This document shows, one piece after another, positions 25,901 through 34,755 of a stretch of DNA of 64,000 nucleotides (position 1 is the first letter of the stretch; each line of letters begins with the position of its first letter). A model generated the notes under the pieces. The model was not told the DNA's origin and searched no databases. It saw only the letters and a program-made list of their open reading frames with translations. Made by a program: the position numbers and the translations under genes. This stretch comes from Aquarana catesbeiana (Eukaryota > Chordata > Amphibia > Anura > Ranidae): the NCBI RefSeq assembly GCF_042186555.1, contig NC_133325.1, forward strand, positions 96,534,110 to 96,598,109. Direction: 5' to 3'.

Positions 25901-27443
25901 GGCGGGGGATTGAATCTCATACTGTATATCTGTGAAGCAAAACCTGAAACTTTGCTTTTTGCTATGTCCCCTTTAAAAGCATGTGTGCACATTTTGGTTT
26001 TTAGATTTTATTAGCTCTTATTGAAATACAAAATTGGCATGCCAATTCAGTGTTTATATCTTATGTGTCTTTTCTTTTGGTATAGCTGTGAAGCCCTCTA
26101 GCAAATCTACCACAAATGCCAAAGATGTTCCAAATACAAGTAACACAGTGACTATCACTGGAATTTCTCTCTGTCTCTTCATCATTTTTGTTACTGTAGT
26201 AATTACCGTATGGAGAAAATTTGGCAAAGGATGCAAGTGCCGCCCTACAACCAGGCATAGCTCTGCTCATTCAGTGAATTGTTGGAAAAACTCAGACGAG
26301 GAGAATATCTACCAAATGAGGGAAAGTTTCTCTGATGCAGGGGAAGGTCAGCCAGAAGGGATGGAAGATGGAGTCCACATACCTTTAAATTACAGACAAA
26401 ACAACCGTGACACCCAAGAGGTGGCTGCAACTGAAAATGACTGTACTCAAGTAAACAACCAGAAGATAATTCCGCCAATTTTCAGTTATCGTCTTGCTCA
26501 GCAGCAGCTAAAAGAGATGAAACAAAAGGGTCTGAAAGAAACCACAAAAGTATATCACGTCTCTCAGAGCCCAATGGCCGATACTGCTCTAGACATCTCT
26601 ATGGCTCCACCGCCGGTCAATGATAATTTAGAGGAGATGGCAACAAATAAGTTTCGGATACAGTCTCCATTTTTAGAGACAAAAAATAGCCATTGCAGAA
26701 ATGCTGGTGAAAGGACTTATCCAAAGTTTTCACAGGCACCTGGATACAGCCCCAATCAAACATTGCCCAAAGCTTCCCACCTTAAGAACACAGATACTAA
26801 AGCAAAGTATGACAGAGGCTATCAAAAAAATAATTTCCGAAGAACATCAAGTTTTCATGAAACTAAACACAATAAACCCTACAGGGAAAGAAGTCTAACA
26901 TCACTTTCTCCAAGGCAACCAATGATTTACAACTCAAGAACCCGTATGTGGGAGAGTTTTACAGTAGACAGATCAAATAAAAAACCCACAGGACTGGAAA
27001 GAAGTCCAGAAAACCTTACACGGGGCATCTCTCTTCCTTTAGAGGCAATTGGACCTTTGCCCAGAAACCAATATGCTCGACCAGGCGAGAAACCTGATTT
27101 AATCTGTAACAAGCATACTACTGGCAGGCAGTCTAAAATGGAGCGACCAGATCAGAACCGAGTACGGAAAGGACCTTCACCAGTTGAGAAGTCTTGGAAC
27201 AGGACCAAAAATGTCTCACCTTCTCCAAAAGATATCTACCACAGGAAGAGCCCACAAAGTCCTGTTCATTTCCGACGGGAAAAGTGCCAGAGTTTTCCTT
27301 GGGGTGCGGATTATTCTTTCTATGACAACTCCACATTTGGGCTCACAGAGGCTGAACAGCAAATGCTTGACTTACCTGGATATTTTGCTTCGAATGAAGA
27401 AGATGAGACAAGTACATTAAGTATTGAAAGACTGGTGATTTGA
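10847..27443 (+). CDS. thsd1: THSD1, thrombospondin type-1 domain-containing protein 1 (whole coding region, 4 exons)
   Basis: The coding exons are 10847-10904, 11424-12392, 15893-16051 and 26086-27443. All introns are GT-AG and all three junctions are phase 1, giving 847 codons plus stop, close to the remembered length of mammalian THSD1 (about 850). Order: signal peptide (1 to about 23); extracellular region with seven N-glycosylation sequons; one TSP1 repeat (about 344-395) with WSLWQPW and six cysteines; a short Ser/Thr stalk; one transmembrane helix (about 417-438) followed by basic residues; a 400-residue cytoplasmic tail ending in LSIERLVI. The domain order and exon layout identify THSD1, known as an endothelial and haematopoietic surface protein linked to focal adhesions. 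The next gene is convergent. Introns are full of mobile elements, but no exon is broken. Confidence 0.93.
11424..12392 (+). CDS. thsd1: THSD1 coding exon 2 (extracellular N-terminal region)
   Basis: 969 bp between a polypyrimidine tract with TTTTAG at 11423 and the donor ATAG/GTATGT. It encodes about 323 residues of mostly beta-type extracellular sequence with scattered cysteines and sequons (NSS, NAT, NTS, NVT, NRT, NCT, NFS). No in-frame stop. The frame agrees with exon 1 and exon 3 (phase 1 at both ends). Confidence 0.92.
12789..13663. mobile_element. hAT-type non-autonomous element with 8-bp TSD
   Basis: It begins CAGGGGTGTCCAACC and ends GTGATACCCCTG. AGCTAAGA occurs directly on both sides (12781-12788 and 13664-13671), a perfect 8-bp target-site duplication as in hAT transposons. 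The interior includes a GAAATATAGCTGGTAACTCC block and no transposase. Confidence 0.88.
14495..15275. mobile_element. GC-rich hairpin MITE complex (two copies of one family)
   Basis: Ends are AAGGCCCCTTTCACA and GTGTGAAAGGGGTC. A second left end, GACCCCTTTCACACTG, starts at about 14764, so a truncated copy (14495-14763) abuts a fuller one. Internal blocks (AGCGCTTTACCGCTG, CACCGCCCCAGTGTGAAAG) pair with each other. The same family is at 52003-52418. Confidence 0.65.
15893..16051 (+). CDS. thsd1: THSD1 coding exon 3 (TSP1 repeat)
   Basis: 159 bp with acceptor TTCTTTTAG and donor CTCAA/GTGAGT, phase 1 on both sides, so this is a cassette encoding exactly one thrombospondin type-1 repeat. It has the tryptophan ladder WSLWQPW, the CSTTCGDG motif and six cysteines. 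Confidence 0.93.
16790..17922. repeat. Interspersed element, family 1 (full-length copy)
   Basis: The left end near CCCAATTCCCACCCAAGG and the right end GGATGGGAAGTGGTTAAAG are imperfect inverted partners. Blocks such as TGACGCCATAGACTTTTAGT and ATAAAGAGGACCCGTCACGC recur at 32634-33195, and the 3' part recurs at 54480-54776. No protein is encoded; a non-autonomous DNA transposon is likely. Confidence 0.65.
17958..18290 (+). repeat. Interspersed repeat, second copy at 29771-30060
   Basis: Shared blocks include CCCTTACAGTAGTGGTCATA, AAGGCAGCTAAAAA and CCATCAAATGG with the same order and orientation in the copy at 29771-30060. No coding capacity. Confidence 0.55.
18291..18825. other. Intronic, no feature seen
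   Basis: AT-rich sequence between two repeats with no recognisable element or gene. Confidence 0.3.
18826..19158. mobile_element. MITE, GACATACACTAGTAGATTTT / CCAGCTTTA ends
   Basis: Same family as 6007-6331 and 50435-51029: the left end is ATCTGGACATACACTAGTAG, the right end GTGTCCAGCCAGCTTTA, with a TTAGAAACATTTTTCTTGAA core. Confidence 0.55.
19420..20040. mobile_element. hAT-like element with inserted or captured repeat pieces
   Basis: The left end GATCTTCAAACTTTTTAGTA and the right end GTAGTTTGGAGACCCCTG are inverted partners, with GGGCCACATCAAAT mirrored by GGGCCGGATTTGGCCC. Inside lie a piece of the 23068-23353 MITE family (about 19570-19770) and half of the family seen at 53808-54183 (about 19790-19900). 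The target duplication is not clear. Confidence 0.55.
20041..20938. other. Intronic, no feature seen
   Basis: AT-rich, with a short TA-rich tract near 20160-20180. Nothing coding or repetitive was recognised. Confidence 0.3.
20939..22078 (+). mobile_element. Tc1/mariner transposon, second family, internally deleted
   Basis: TIRs start CAGCCGTGCCCAAAAGTTTT and end AAAACATTTGGCCACGGATC, flanked by TA at 20937-20938 and 22079-22080. The motif GACACAAATATACA is mirrored near 22045-22060. It is a different Tc1 family from the 8282-9756 copy. Confidence 0.85.
21095..21903 (+). pseudogene. Tc1-type transposase relic
   Basis: Broken in several frames. Recognisable pieces are KVTFSDESPFRLFG (first catalytic acid, about 21350), QCLFQHDGAPCYRAK (second acid, about 21625) and DPNSIENLWSVLKRQV (third acid, about 21705) followed by the usual C-terminal tail ending GQHSKY at 21903. 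The N-terminal DNA-binding region is partly deleted. Confidence 0.82.
22079..23067. other. Intronic, no feature seen
   Basis: About 1 kb with no recognisable element. Contains a pyrimidine-poor stretch near 22245-22300, but no gene. Confidence 0.3.
23068..23353. mobile_element. MITE with TTAA ends
   Basis: It begins TTAAAGAGGAGCTCCAGTC and ends GGTGAAGTTTCGCTTTAA. The inner block GTAGCTGCTGACTTTTAA also occurs inside the hAT element near 19720. TTAAAG ends and a TTAA target fit the T2/Kolobok or piggyBac-like MITE style; the superfamily is not proven. Confidence 0.55.
23951..24201. mobile_element. Hairpin MITE with perfect 8-bp TSD
   Basis: The ends CTGTTGGTTCACACTGAGG and CTAGTGTGAACCGGCTCT are inverted. 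TATTCTTA flanks both sides (23943-23950 and 24202-24209). Internal GACTTG/CAAGTC blocks pair. An 8-bp duplication suggests hAT-type mobilisation. Confidence 0.8.
24210..25240. mobile_element. MITE interrupted by a LINE insertion; second copy at 46340-46800
   Basis: Blocks GGCTACATTTGTTCTCCATG, GTGTGCATAGAGCAGTGCAT and ATTACAGGGTTATTAAGTAG match 46340-46800 in order. The right end GTCACTTTAA is shared. The LINE fragment at 24544-25173 splits it. Confidence 0.65.
24544..25173 (+). mobile_element. L1/Tx1-like LINE 3' fragment with 15-bp TSD
   Basis: GAAAAACAGATTACA flanks both sides exactly (24529-24543 and 25174-25188). The 5' part (to 24741) encodes the very end of a LINE ORF2 (WKSPTLVLAETIHRMNN...WHPWIKQQF), then a 3' UTR with AATAAA near 25154. 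It is a 5'-truncated target-primed insertion without a long A tail. Confidence 0.8.
25351..26033. other. End of THSD1 intron 3, no feature seen
   Basis: AT-rich, leading into the exon 4 polypyrimidine tract. No repeat was recognised. Confidence 0.3.
26086..27443 (+). CDS. thsd1: THSD1 coding exon 4 (stalk, transmembrane helix, cytoplasmic tail)
   Basis: The acceptor TTGGTATAG is followed directly by coding sequence to TGA at 27441-27443. A Ser/Thr stalk leads into the helix TITGISLCLFIIFVTVVIT and the basic stop-transfer RKFGKGCKCRP. The tail is rich in Ser, Pro, Lys and Arg (several SP sites such as SPVEKSW and SPSPKD) and ends with an acidic stretch and SIERLVI. No frame break over 1,355 coding bases. 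Confidence 0.93.
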
Positions 27444-28300
27444 TCAGATAGTTTTTGTTTTTTGTATACTTTGCACAATGTTTAGACTTCTTATGAATGG
27501 GGATTATTGACTGTCACTGTTGAGAATTACAAATCCTAGAACATTGGATAAAAAGGAAAGCAGCTGTATTTCTGGTATTTGAAATAGAAGCATGTTCAGT
27601 AGTGATTTACAAACTATTCCGTACCCCAATTCAACCCCAACTCTTCTTCTCAGTATTATTTACCAAATACACATAGAAGCCTGACAAAGTTTGGACATGA
27701 GAGTGAAAGGGTCTTGGTACCATGATGATGTGTTTTTTTTTTGTTTTTTAATTTAAAACTGTGGCTATAGGGTTCCTAAACCCACAACAGTAAAATCAGT
27801 CTGTATATGCAGTAAAGCATCATTGTTATACTCACTTTGAAACCTAATAGGTTTCTCTGCATTGTGTAAAAAGGTTGTTTGATCATGTCTTCTCTGATCC
27901 TCCCCTTCTTTTCATGTCCCCAATCCATCTGCTGATAGAACAGAGCCGTGGAGGCACTCTGCACATGCTCAGTTTGGTGTGTATTGCTAGAGAGTTTTTT
28001 TTTTCTTGGGAGAGTGCATGTGATCAGCACAGTTCCAAACAGCACTATCCAGACAGAGGGTCAGGGGTCATGCAGCATCATAGGACAGTCAGAGGAGAAT
28101 GAAAACCCCTCCTACACAAACCCCTCAGTCACAATACTGCTTAATAATGCTGCTCAGAAAAGGAATTTCGCAGTTTATATTTGCTAAAATAATTGCATTC
28201 CATGTTCTGTGTACTGTGGGAGACCAGATATAGTGAATATAGGGTCCTGGGTTTAGTAACACTTTAATGTTTTTTTATTTTGTTTCTTTATTAAAACTAG
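27444..28300 (+). other. thsd1: THSD1 3' UTR region with inserted MITE
   Basis: No AATAAA was seen in the first 850 bp. A MITE occupies 27773-28266 and the nearest variant signal, ATTAAA, is at 28290-28295. If that signal is used, the MITE is part of the 3' UTR. The true end is uncertain. Confidence 0.3.
27773..28266 (+). mobile_element. MITE, CTAAACCCACAACAG...GGGTTTAGTAACACTTTAA, copy 1
   Basis: Ends CCTAAACCCACAACAGTAAA and TGGGTTTAGTAACACTTTAA. The same family and orientation is at 42231-42725, sharing TCAGTCTGTATATGCAG and CTCTGCATTGTGTAAAAAGG. The right end resembles that of 58661-58884. Confidence 0.7.
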
Positions 28301-28954
28301 ATGGTGGCAAGGTATTATTACTCGAGTAAGTTCCAAGCTTTTGCTTATCAGCAGTCATGATACAGCATGGACGTGACAGTGAAAGAATCTACAGTATGAT
28401 CTTGGACCATTGATCCAATAGAAGTTGCAACCATTCTGCTCTCCTTCCATATCACTGGAAAGCATAATTGCCAAAGCTGGAGTAAGGCCGCCCACTTTTA
28501 GTAATTTCAATAACTAGGGGCGCATTTGTCACATTTTTAAACGCAAAGTTATATTTTTACAACCTTTGTGCTCTGTTAAAGCAGGCAACGGGGGCTGAAA
28601 CTTGTAGTTTCACCAAGGCTGGAGATCAAAGTGTTTAGTAGTGTGTGTGTTTGGAAGGAGCTTGAGCAGGCACATATACATGCCTCTTATTCAGTGGCAT
28701 GAACTGTTCTTTCTTGTTTTACAATCCCTAGCTTACACCTTCTACCTTTTTTCCCATTACCTGTACTTTTTTACTTTAACATTTTCTCATCCTTGTCCAT
28801 ACTATTGCCCTGTACTGATTCATCAAGCTTTAACGTAAACTTCTAGATTTCTGTTCTTTATATTCCTTCTTATTTAAACATCCTTTTGTTTTTATTGTAT
28901 TTCACTCTCCCCATTCAGCTTCAATACACTCAGTTTAAGATCAATAGACCAATA
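28301..28954. other. Intergenic, no gene seen
   Basis: Pyrimidine-rich between about 28700 and 28920. No recognised repeat or gene. Confidence 0.3.
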
Positions 28955-29245
28955 GGAGTTGAGTTGCATCTTGATATAGCGCGGTCATTTACCCCGTAGG
29001 ATCTCGACACGCTTGGGACACACATTCACACATATACTAGCTACAATTTGGACAAGATCCAACTAACCTACCAGCATATCTTTGGGGTGTGGGAGGAAAC
29101 CTGAGTACCCAGAGGAAACCCACGCAGACACAGGGAGAACATTCAACTTCCAGGCAGATGGTGTCGTAGTTGGGATTCGAACCAGCGGCCCTTTTGCTGC
29201 TAGGTGAAAGTGCTAACCACTACACCCCTGTGCTGCCCTAATAGA
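28955..29245 (-). repeat. tRNA-derived SINE, copy C, with intact B box
   Basis: On the minus strand the head reads GTGTAGTGGTTAGCACTTTC (A-box region) and CTGGTTCGAATCCC (B box, consensus-like, near 29168-29182), spaced as in tRNA genes. The body motif GTTCTCCCTGTGTCTGCGTG and GTTTCCTCCCACACC follow. The tail differs from copies A and B. Confidence 0.75.
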
Positions 29246-29770
29246 CAGCCCATAAGTACTATACCTGGTCTACTTCAATGCCCTCCTCTTAGCACAACCC
29301 ATATTGTTTAAAAGTGTTGCATCTGGCACAGATGACCAACCAATGGCTCTACCTCTTAACCCACCCTATAGCATTGATAAGGATTGCAATAGCTCAGAGG
29401 GCTGCCCCATTGATATTGTACTAGCATGATCACCAACCTACAAATGCATACTCTAGTGTGACCTTACATCCCTCTTGGTTTACAGAAGAAACATGGAGGA
29501 TGTGGCTAAGCACCCTCATCAACTGCCAAGTCCTAGGCTAAGCCCTAGGATGATCTGTCTTTGATAATGGCTGTGAAGAAGTGTCTATATATATATATAT
29601 ATATTTGCTAAATATCTGTACATACTCCTTAATTGAAACAGCAGGCCTGATATATAAAATATCAGTAAATTAAACGTCATTGATTCCTATACAAACTAAT
29701 CAATGTAATTTTTCCAGGGCAGGTTGGAAGATGAAAACAGACGTAAACTTAGTTAACATTGGCACTTTAA
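29246..29770. other. Intergenic, no gene seen
   Basis: Contains a short (TA)n run at 29588-29604 and a TTAAAC/TTTAATG-type hairpin remnant near 29660-29770. Nothing else was recognised. Confidence 0.3.
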
Positions 29771-30060
29771 TGTAGCCCTTCCCAACCTTTTACCCTAGAA
29801 ACCATTGACGTCATTTTCAGGTTGCCCCTGATAAAAGCAATGCATTGAATGTCAGTGGGAAAAAAATGCCTCCTACATTGATGGTACATTGATTCCCCTT
29901 ACAGAAGTGGTCAGAATGCCACCCTTACAGATAGCTAAAAAGATCATTGGGGTCATGCTGCTGACTATGCCAAGTGGCATTGTCCCTGGAACTATGCAGG
30001 CCCCATCAAATGGTTAATTAGCCACAATTCAAGGGACCTCTGGTTAAGAATGACAGCTTT
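29771..30060 (+). repeat. Interspersed repeat, copy of 17958-18290
   Basis: It starts GCCCTTCCCAACCTTTTACC, and shares CCCTTACAGAAGTGGTCAGA, AGATAGCTAAAAAG and CCCCATCAAATGG with the earlier copy. The CCCAACCTTTT start resembles hAT MITE ends. Confidence 0.55.
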
Positions 30061-30844
30061 AAAGTGTCCATCCCTCCAGCTTTGTACAGTGTGACTACAG
30101 CTGCAACAGCCCATGCATCTTTTCTAACCCAGGAGTAAAAATAGCAAACATAATAAAAGGCAATCTGAAAAAGCAATGGTGTGCAATAACCCAAAAAAAA
30201 AACAGTTGTGATCAGTGCAACCAAAAGACTGTACAATGATTTTCCATAGTCCTGTAGTTTGCTTGCTGTGCCTATATATTAACATTTCTAGACTTTATAC
30301 AATCTCTTGTCCCTTAAATATCTCTGGGATAGCATCACATTGCTAAAATATCATCTAGTAGGCCTAGGAATTCAGATCTACCTGATAGTCGTATATAATT
30401 TATGTCTATTATTATGACCAAGATGTAACTTGCTCCTTATTGTCAGGAAATGCCCTCTGTACAGAAATTGAGGCTGAGAAGAGCCATCTTGTTTATACAT
30501 GAAGTCTATAATAGACATAAATTATAACCTATTCCAGTAATATACTGTATCTTTAGGGCAGTCAAATGTGTTTTTTTTCTGCATCAGAAATGCATGGACA
30601 GTAGATTATATGGGTTCCAATGGCATAGTTTACACCAGTGCAGTCAGTTCTATTGCGTTCCAGTGCAGAAAAAAAGTAGAACATGCTGCATTTTTTATGC
30701 ACAGAACTGTATCGGAACATGTCAAAATACATCATAAACGCACCAGAATGCATCACATTAAAAAAAAAAACCCAGAAAACATTGGGGAAAAAAGAAAAAA
30801 CAAGAGGGAAAAGATGCACTGGAATGCATTGAAAAAAACATAAA
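30061..30844. other. Intergenic, no gene seen
   Basis: AT-rich with a degenerate hairpin MITE (TGCATTTTTTATGCACAG and related GCAT/ATGC blocks at about 30550-30840) similar in style to 56030-56650. Confidence 0.35.
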
Positions 30845-31905
30845 AAAGGGGGGGTGTGGCCAACGACCATGGTGTGAGCACGCAATTTTCTTGAGCCCTG
30901 TTTGTGCCTCACTTATCCTCACCTGATCCTGCAGACCTGTCTGCTCTTCAGGGCCCCTTCTGCCCCCACAGCCTCACGGGATCCTAGAGCCCACCAGTCG
31001 ATGGTCAAGTACGGCCTGCCGATGGAGGACGCCCCGAGATTCACGCCGTCATGCAGGCAGAAGCAAGATGGCGCCAGCCAGCATTCTACACACAGACACA
31101 GCCAGCCGTCCTCTTCCCTGTAGAACATACCCTGGCACAGATCATGAAGGCCGTTCAGCACAGCAATACTTCCCTCACCACACAAATGGACTTCATTAAA
31201 ACTGACCTATCCTTCCTAAAAGCACAACCTCTGGCACAGAGTGTCTAATGCTGAACAACACATTGGAGAGCTGGAAGACGAGGCACGTCCCTTGCAGTCC
31301 TCAGTTAGAGAGCTGCTTCAAGCTCAGGGTTACATGGCTGACAAGCTTACTGACATGGAAGATCACCTGAGGCATAATAATCTGTGCTTTTTGGGGTTCC
31401 CAGAGGGTTCAGAGGGAAGGGCCCCTGAGACATTTATGGAAAGATGGCTGACATCCACTTTTGGTGCCTCCATTTTTTCACCACTATTCACCATTGAACG
31501 AGCTCATAGAGTTCCTTTATGCCCCTTGCTCTCTGGGGCCCCACCGCGGGCAATGCTTATTAAACTACTGCACTTCAGGGACAGAGAAGCAGTTCTCAGA
31601 GCTGCCTGAGAGAAAGGGCGTGTATCCTTTAATGGTAATGGAATCACCATCTTCCCGGACTTCTCAGTAGCTACACAAAAACAGAGGGCTACCTTCCTGG
31701 CTATCAAAAGAAGGCTGAGGGACCTCCAACTACCCTACAGCATGCTATATCCTGCGTGGCTGCGGATTATTCATCAGGGCAAGGCCTACTTTTTTACTGA
31801 TCCTAAGGATGCAGCGCACTGGGCGGATACATTAGGGCCTCCAGATCTGCGAAACCAGCAACGGAGGTCTCCTCCCCTCTGAATGTGAAAGCCCTACAAA
31901 TGGAT
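30845..31905 (+). mobile_element. L1/Tx1-like LINE 5' region with decayed ORF1
   Basis: A GC-rich 5' leader (GGGGGGGTGTGGCCAACGAC at 30846) leads to an ORF1 relic. After about 31905 the similarity stops; no ORF2 follows. This is therefore a 3'-truncated or rearranged piece. It lies between the two convergent genes. Confidence 0.65.
31051..31880 (+). pseudogene. L1-type ORF1 protein relic (coiled coil, RRM-like, C-terminal domain)
   Basis: Pieces in two frames with a frameshift near 31245 and a stop at 31607-31609. First a coiled-coil-like part (EHTLAQIMKAVQ...), then EQHIGELEDEARPLQSSV, the RRM-type start LRHNNLCFLGFPEGSEG and RAHRVP...PRAMLIKLLHFRDREAVLRAA, then GITIFPDFSVATQKQR and the C-terminal block. 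This order is that of L1 ORF1 (nucleic-acid chaperone). Not functional. Confidence 0.75.
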
Positions 31906-32633
31906 CTCTCTACCTCCTGTTTGACACCCCCCATTTAGCTTATGTTGCCGGGGGGAGGGGGGGAGAGCGCCGCAATGCCTTCCCATCCTCCTTCTCACTC
32001 CTCTCCACGAGAAGCTGGGGACACCTACCAACATCTTCCCATATATTGCCTTGAAGTCCTTTACCCTGGATGACTATTACCTCCACATTCTTGTTCCCCC
32101 CTTCTTGTTCATTGTAGGAATCCACCCAAGTAGACCCATAAGTTGCCAACATCCTGATATTAGACTCATGTAAGGAGAGTATCCCACAGAAAAGTATACT
32201 ATGGAACTTTAAGGGCAACTAAACAGTAACACAATATCAGAAAAATAGAAATGTATTTATTAGTATAAAAAATGTGGTGCATACATCACCATAACTAGAA
32301 TATATAAAAACAAAGGGCAGAACAGAATATGTAAGTACCGTTCCTTGTGTATTGAGCCCGACGCGTTTCAGGACAAAGATAGAGTCCTTTCTTCAGGGGC
32401 ATTCCATGTAGGGTATTTTTGCTATACAATATTCAATCCAAAAATGGAGTCTGCATTTGATGATACCACCTAGTGTTGAGCCCGATGTATGTAGGGCTTA
32501 AAGATTTCAGAGGGGTGTGTGGGCTACTGTGAGACCCGGCAAGGTCGTCGTGGGTTTTATCCGATAAGTTGGAATCAGTGAAACACTCACCCAAGTGAGA
32601 GTCTGATTGTACAATCTGTCCATTCACCTTTAA
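31906..32633 (-). repeat. Repeat region carrying a hammerhead-like motif
   Basis: From about 32150 the sequence has the AT-rich tail, GTATTTATTAGTATAAAA block and a hammerhead core on the minus strand at 32351-32400. Termini are not defined. TTGAGCCCG occurs twice (32351 and 32474), which may mark a short direct duplication. Confidence 0.45.
32351..32400 (-). ncRNA. Hammerhead ribozyme-like motif, best copy
   Basis: Read on the minus strand: stem I GCCC; core CTGAAGA (32396-32390); stem II AGGAC...GTCCT (5 bp, 9-base loop); core GAAAC (32369-32365); palindromic ACGCGT that could form a short or intermolecular stem III; GTC, the preferred cleavage triplet; then GGGC closing stem I. All invariant core bases are present; one extra A lies before stem II. 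Very short stem III is typical of retroelement hammerheads that may cut as dimers. Confidence 0.55.
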
Positions 32634-33195
32634 AACCACTTCCAGCCCAAGGACTTCATATGACATCTTGGACTTTCAGTGGGGATATCTGAATGATGCC
32701 TACAGCTACAGGCATCATTCAGGTATCAACTTTTAAAGCCGGCTATTCTGTGCACCGTAAGAATGATCACAGTGACAGTTTAGCCGCTTAATCATTCTTA
32801 CAGGCAATAGGAGGGGACATCCCGCCCTCCGGTGAAAGAATCCATCGCTGGCGGATGACGTGCCTAGAGATTTCCGGTGACCAGTTGGTCACCAGTCATC
32901 TCTATGACCGTCGGAGGACCGGGCTCGACGTTATGACATCACATCCGGGCTGCGGTTGTAAACAAAGCTGCGATCGCGGCTGGAAAGCATGGTATCGTTA
33001 ATTTTTTTTTTATTTCATGCTTTCCAGCCTGGAGAAGAGATGTGGGGTCTTATAGACTCCATATCTCTCCATAAAGAGGACTTGTCACACACCATTCCTA
33101 TTACAAGGGATGTTTACATTCCTTGTAATAGGAATAAAAGTGATCAAAAAAAATAAATTAAGGAAAACGTGAAAAAAAAATAAAAAAATAAATAA
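32634..33195. repeat. Interspersed element, family 1, truncated copy
   Basis: It starts AAACCACTTCCAGCCCAAGG and matches 16790-17400 through TAAAGAGGACTTGTCACACA and GATGTTTACATTCC, then switches to another family at about 33230. Confidence 0.65.
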
Positions 33196-33229
33196 AGTAA
33201 AATAAACAATAATTTTTTTTTTTAAACTC

Positions 33230-33740
33230 CCCTGCCCCGCGTGCTCATGCACAAGGCAATGCACAAGCCAATTAGAGCCTGAGGCTCTAATTGGCTTCAA
33301 AAAAGGGTGGGTTTGGGGCACAGAGCACTGCGCCCCAAGCCCACCCACTTGTGTGACAATAGCGAATTAATATTCGCTATTGTCTTCCTGATTCTCTTCC
33401 TGGCTAATCAGGAATCAGTTCCAGAGATACGATTGGCCAGGGAGTCTTAAGACTCTGGCCAATCGTGTCTCAGTCAAGGCCCACTTCCTGTTTGGCCTGG
33501 AGGAGAAGTGATAGCCCCTGGAGTGTGGAGCTGCAGCCTGGATCCATGTCTGCCTGATCTGCCTCCTTCCTAAGGTAAGGAGGCATTCGAGGGGGGGGAG
33601 GAATCGCTGCATTCCAGCCCGTCTCCCACGTGGGGGGGGGGGTGTCGCCGCATTCCCGTCTGTCTTCCGTGGGGGGAGGTTGGCGTTGGTTTGTGCCCCC
33701 CCCCCCAAGAAAAATATATTTAGCACCAGCTGCCACTAAG
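33230..33740 (-). repeat. Interspersed repeat, inverted partner of 6668-7240
   Basis: It contains GCACTGCGCCCCAAGCCCAC, the AATAGCGAATTAATATTCGC palindrome and a C-run before the GCACCAGCTGCCACT end. The junction with family 1 at its left makes a composite. Confidence 0.6.
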
Positions 33741-34755
33741 TGTATACCACAATTCCTTTGTCCTGCAATGGATGATGAAAAAACTATTTTTAATAGAAAG
33801 TATTACTTTGGTTTAGTTTGTTAAATTTGTAGCCATCTTATTAATATAATTAATTCATCTTTTCTTTTCATCTTTTAATGAATACCTCCCTGGAGCGACA
33901 CACAGCAGTAGGAGTGTTCTGATTGCCAGTTTTACCTTGCCTTCAAAGATTCTATAAATATGTACATTCATGTGTAATTAGTGTTTGAATTATTAATATT
34001 TACCACATTTTTAACATTTTAATAAAAGTAATTGTATTTATTGTCAGTTGTTCAAATAAAAGATGAATCTTTCCAAAAGTGCTGTGTAAGAGAAGATTAT
34101 AGAATCAGAACTTTTTTTGAATAAAGTAGGGGAACGTTTAGAAACCCTCCAAAACAGATCTCTGCATTACATTTTTATTAGTCATTATTTATAGTACATG
34201 TTTGAGTCATCATGATTATACTGTTATTGGTGTCTTGGTAATTTCATTGAGCCTTTTTTGGATCTGAGAGAAAACAGTCCTCTCTTAGCCTGGGTATACA
34301 CATTACTTGATTAAAAAATATTTTTTTTTTTGGGGGGAGGGGGGGTTAGTATAATCTTAAGTATATAGTTGGAGTTTTTTATATATATTGTATCAGCTAC
34401 ATACAGTATATACTGTAATAAATATTCTGTTGTACTGGTACCGCTATAGCCAAAGCAGGTGTGCAATTGTTGTGGGACATAGGAGCACTCGGGACCCACT
34501 AACCCTAATGCACTGTAGAATAATGAATATATAGCTGGGCTAATATGAATCTACATAAAATGTTGCTGATTACATGTTGACTGAACATCTGTCTGTTCCA
34601 CCAGTTTGATATAAAACATTTATGACCTTATTCATTACAAAGTTCTTAATCCATATGCGCTAACTCCTAAGTTCAGTAATTCACAGCAACCAATGAATTG
34701 GAATTCATCTTGAACTGATCTGTTTTCAGCAAAATGGATTCTACCTGGCTCTGTA
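33741..34755. other. Intergenic, no gene seen
   Basis: AT-rich. A G-run near 34331 and (TA)-rich stretches. No recognised gene or repeat family. Confidence 0.3.

Larger units (their letters stand above)
16052..26085 (+). other. THSD1 intron 3
   Basis: A 10-kb intron made largely of repeats, listed singly: foldback family 1 at 16790-17922, a 17958-18290 repeat, a MITE at 18826-19158, a hAT element at 19420-20040, a Tc1 relic at 20939-22078, a TTAA-type MITE at 23068-23353 and a nested stack at 23738-25350. Stretches 22079-23067 and 25351-26085 show no recognisable feature. Confidence 0.7.

Noticed and set aside
26054..27336. Minus-strand open frames across THSD1 exon 4
   Set aside because: They mirror a strongly supported coding exon and show no domain or start context of their own.
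29168..29230. Functional tRNA gene
   Set aside because: A and B boxes are present, but the cloverleaf does not close and the sequence continues into a SINE body.
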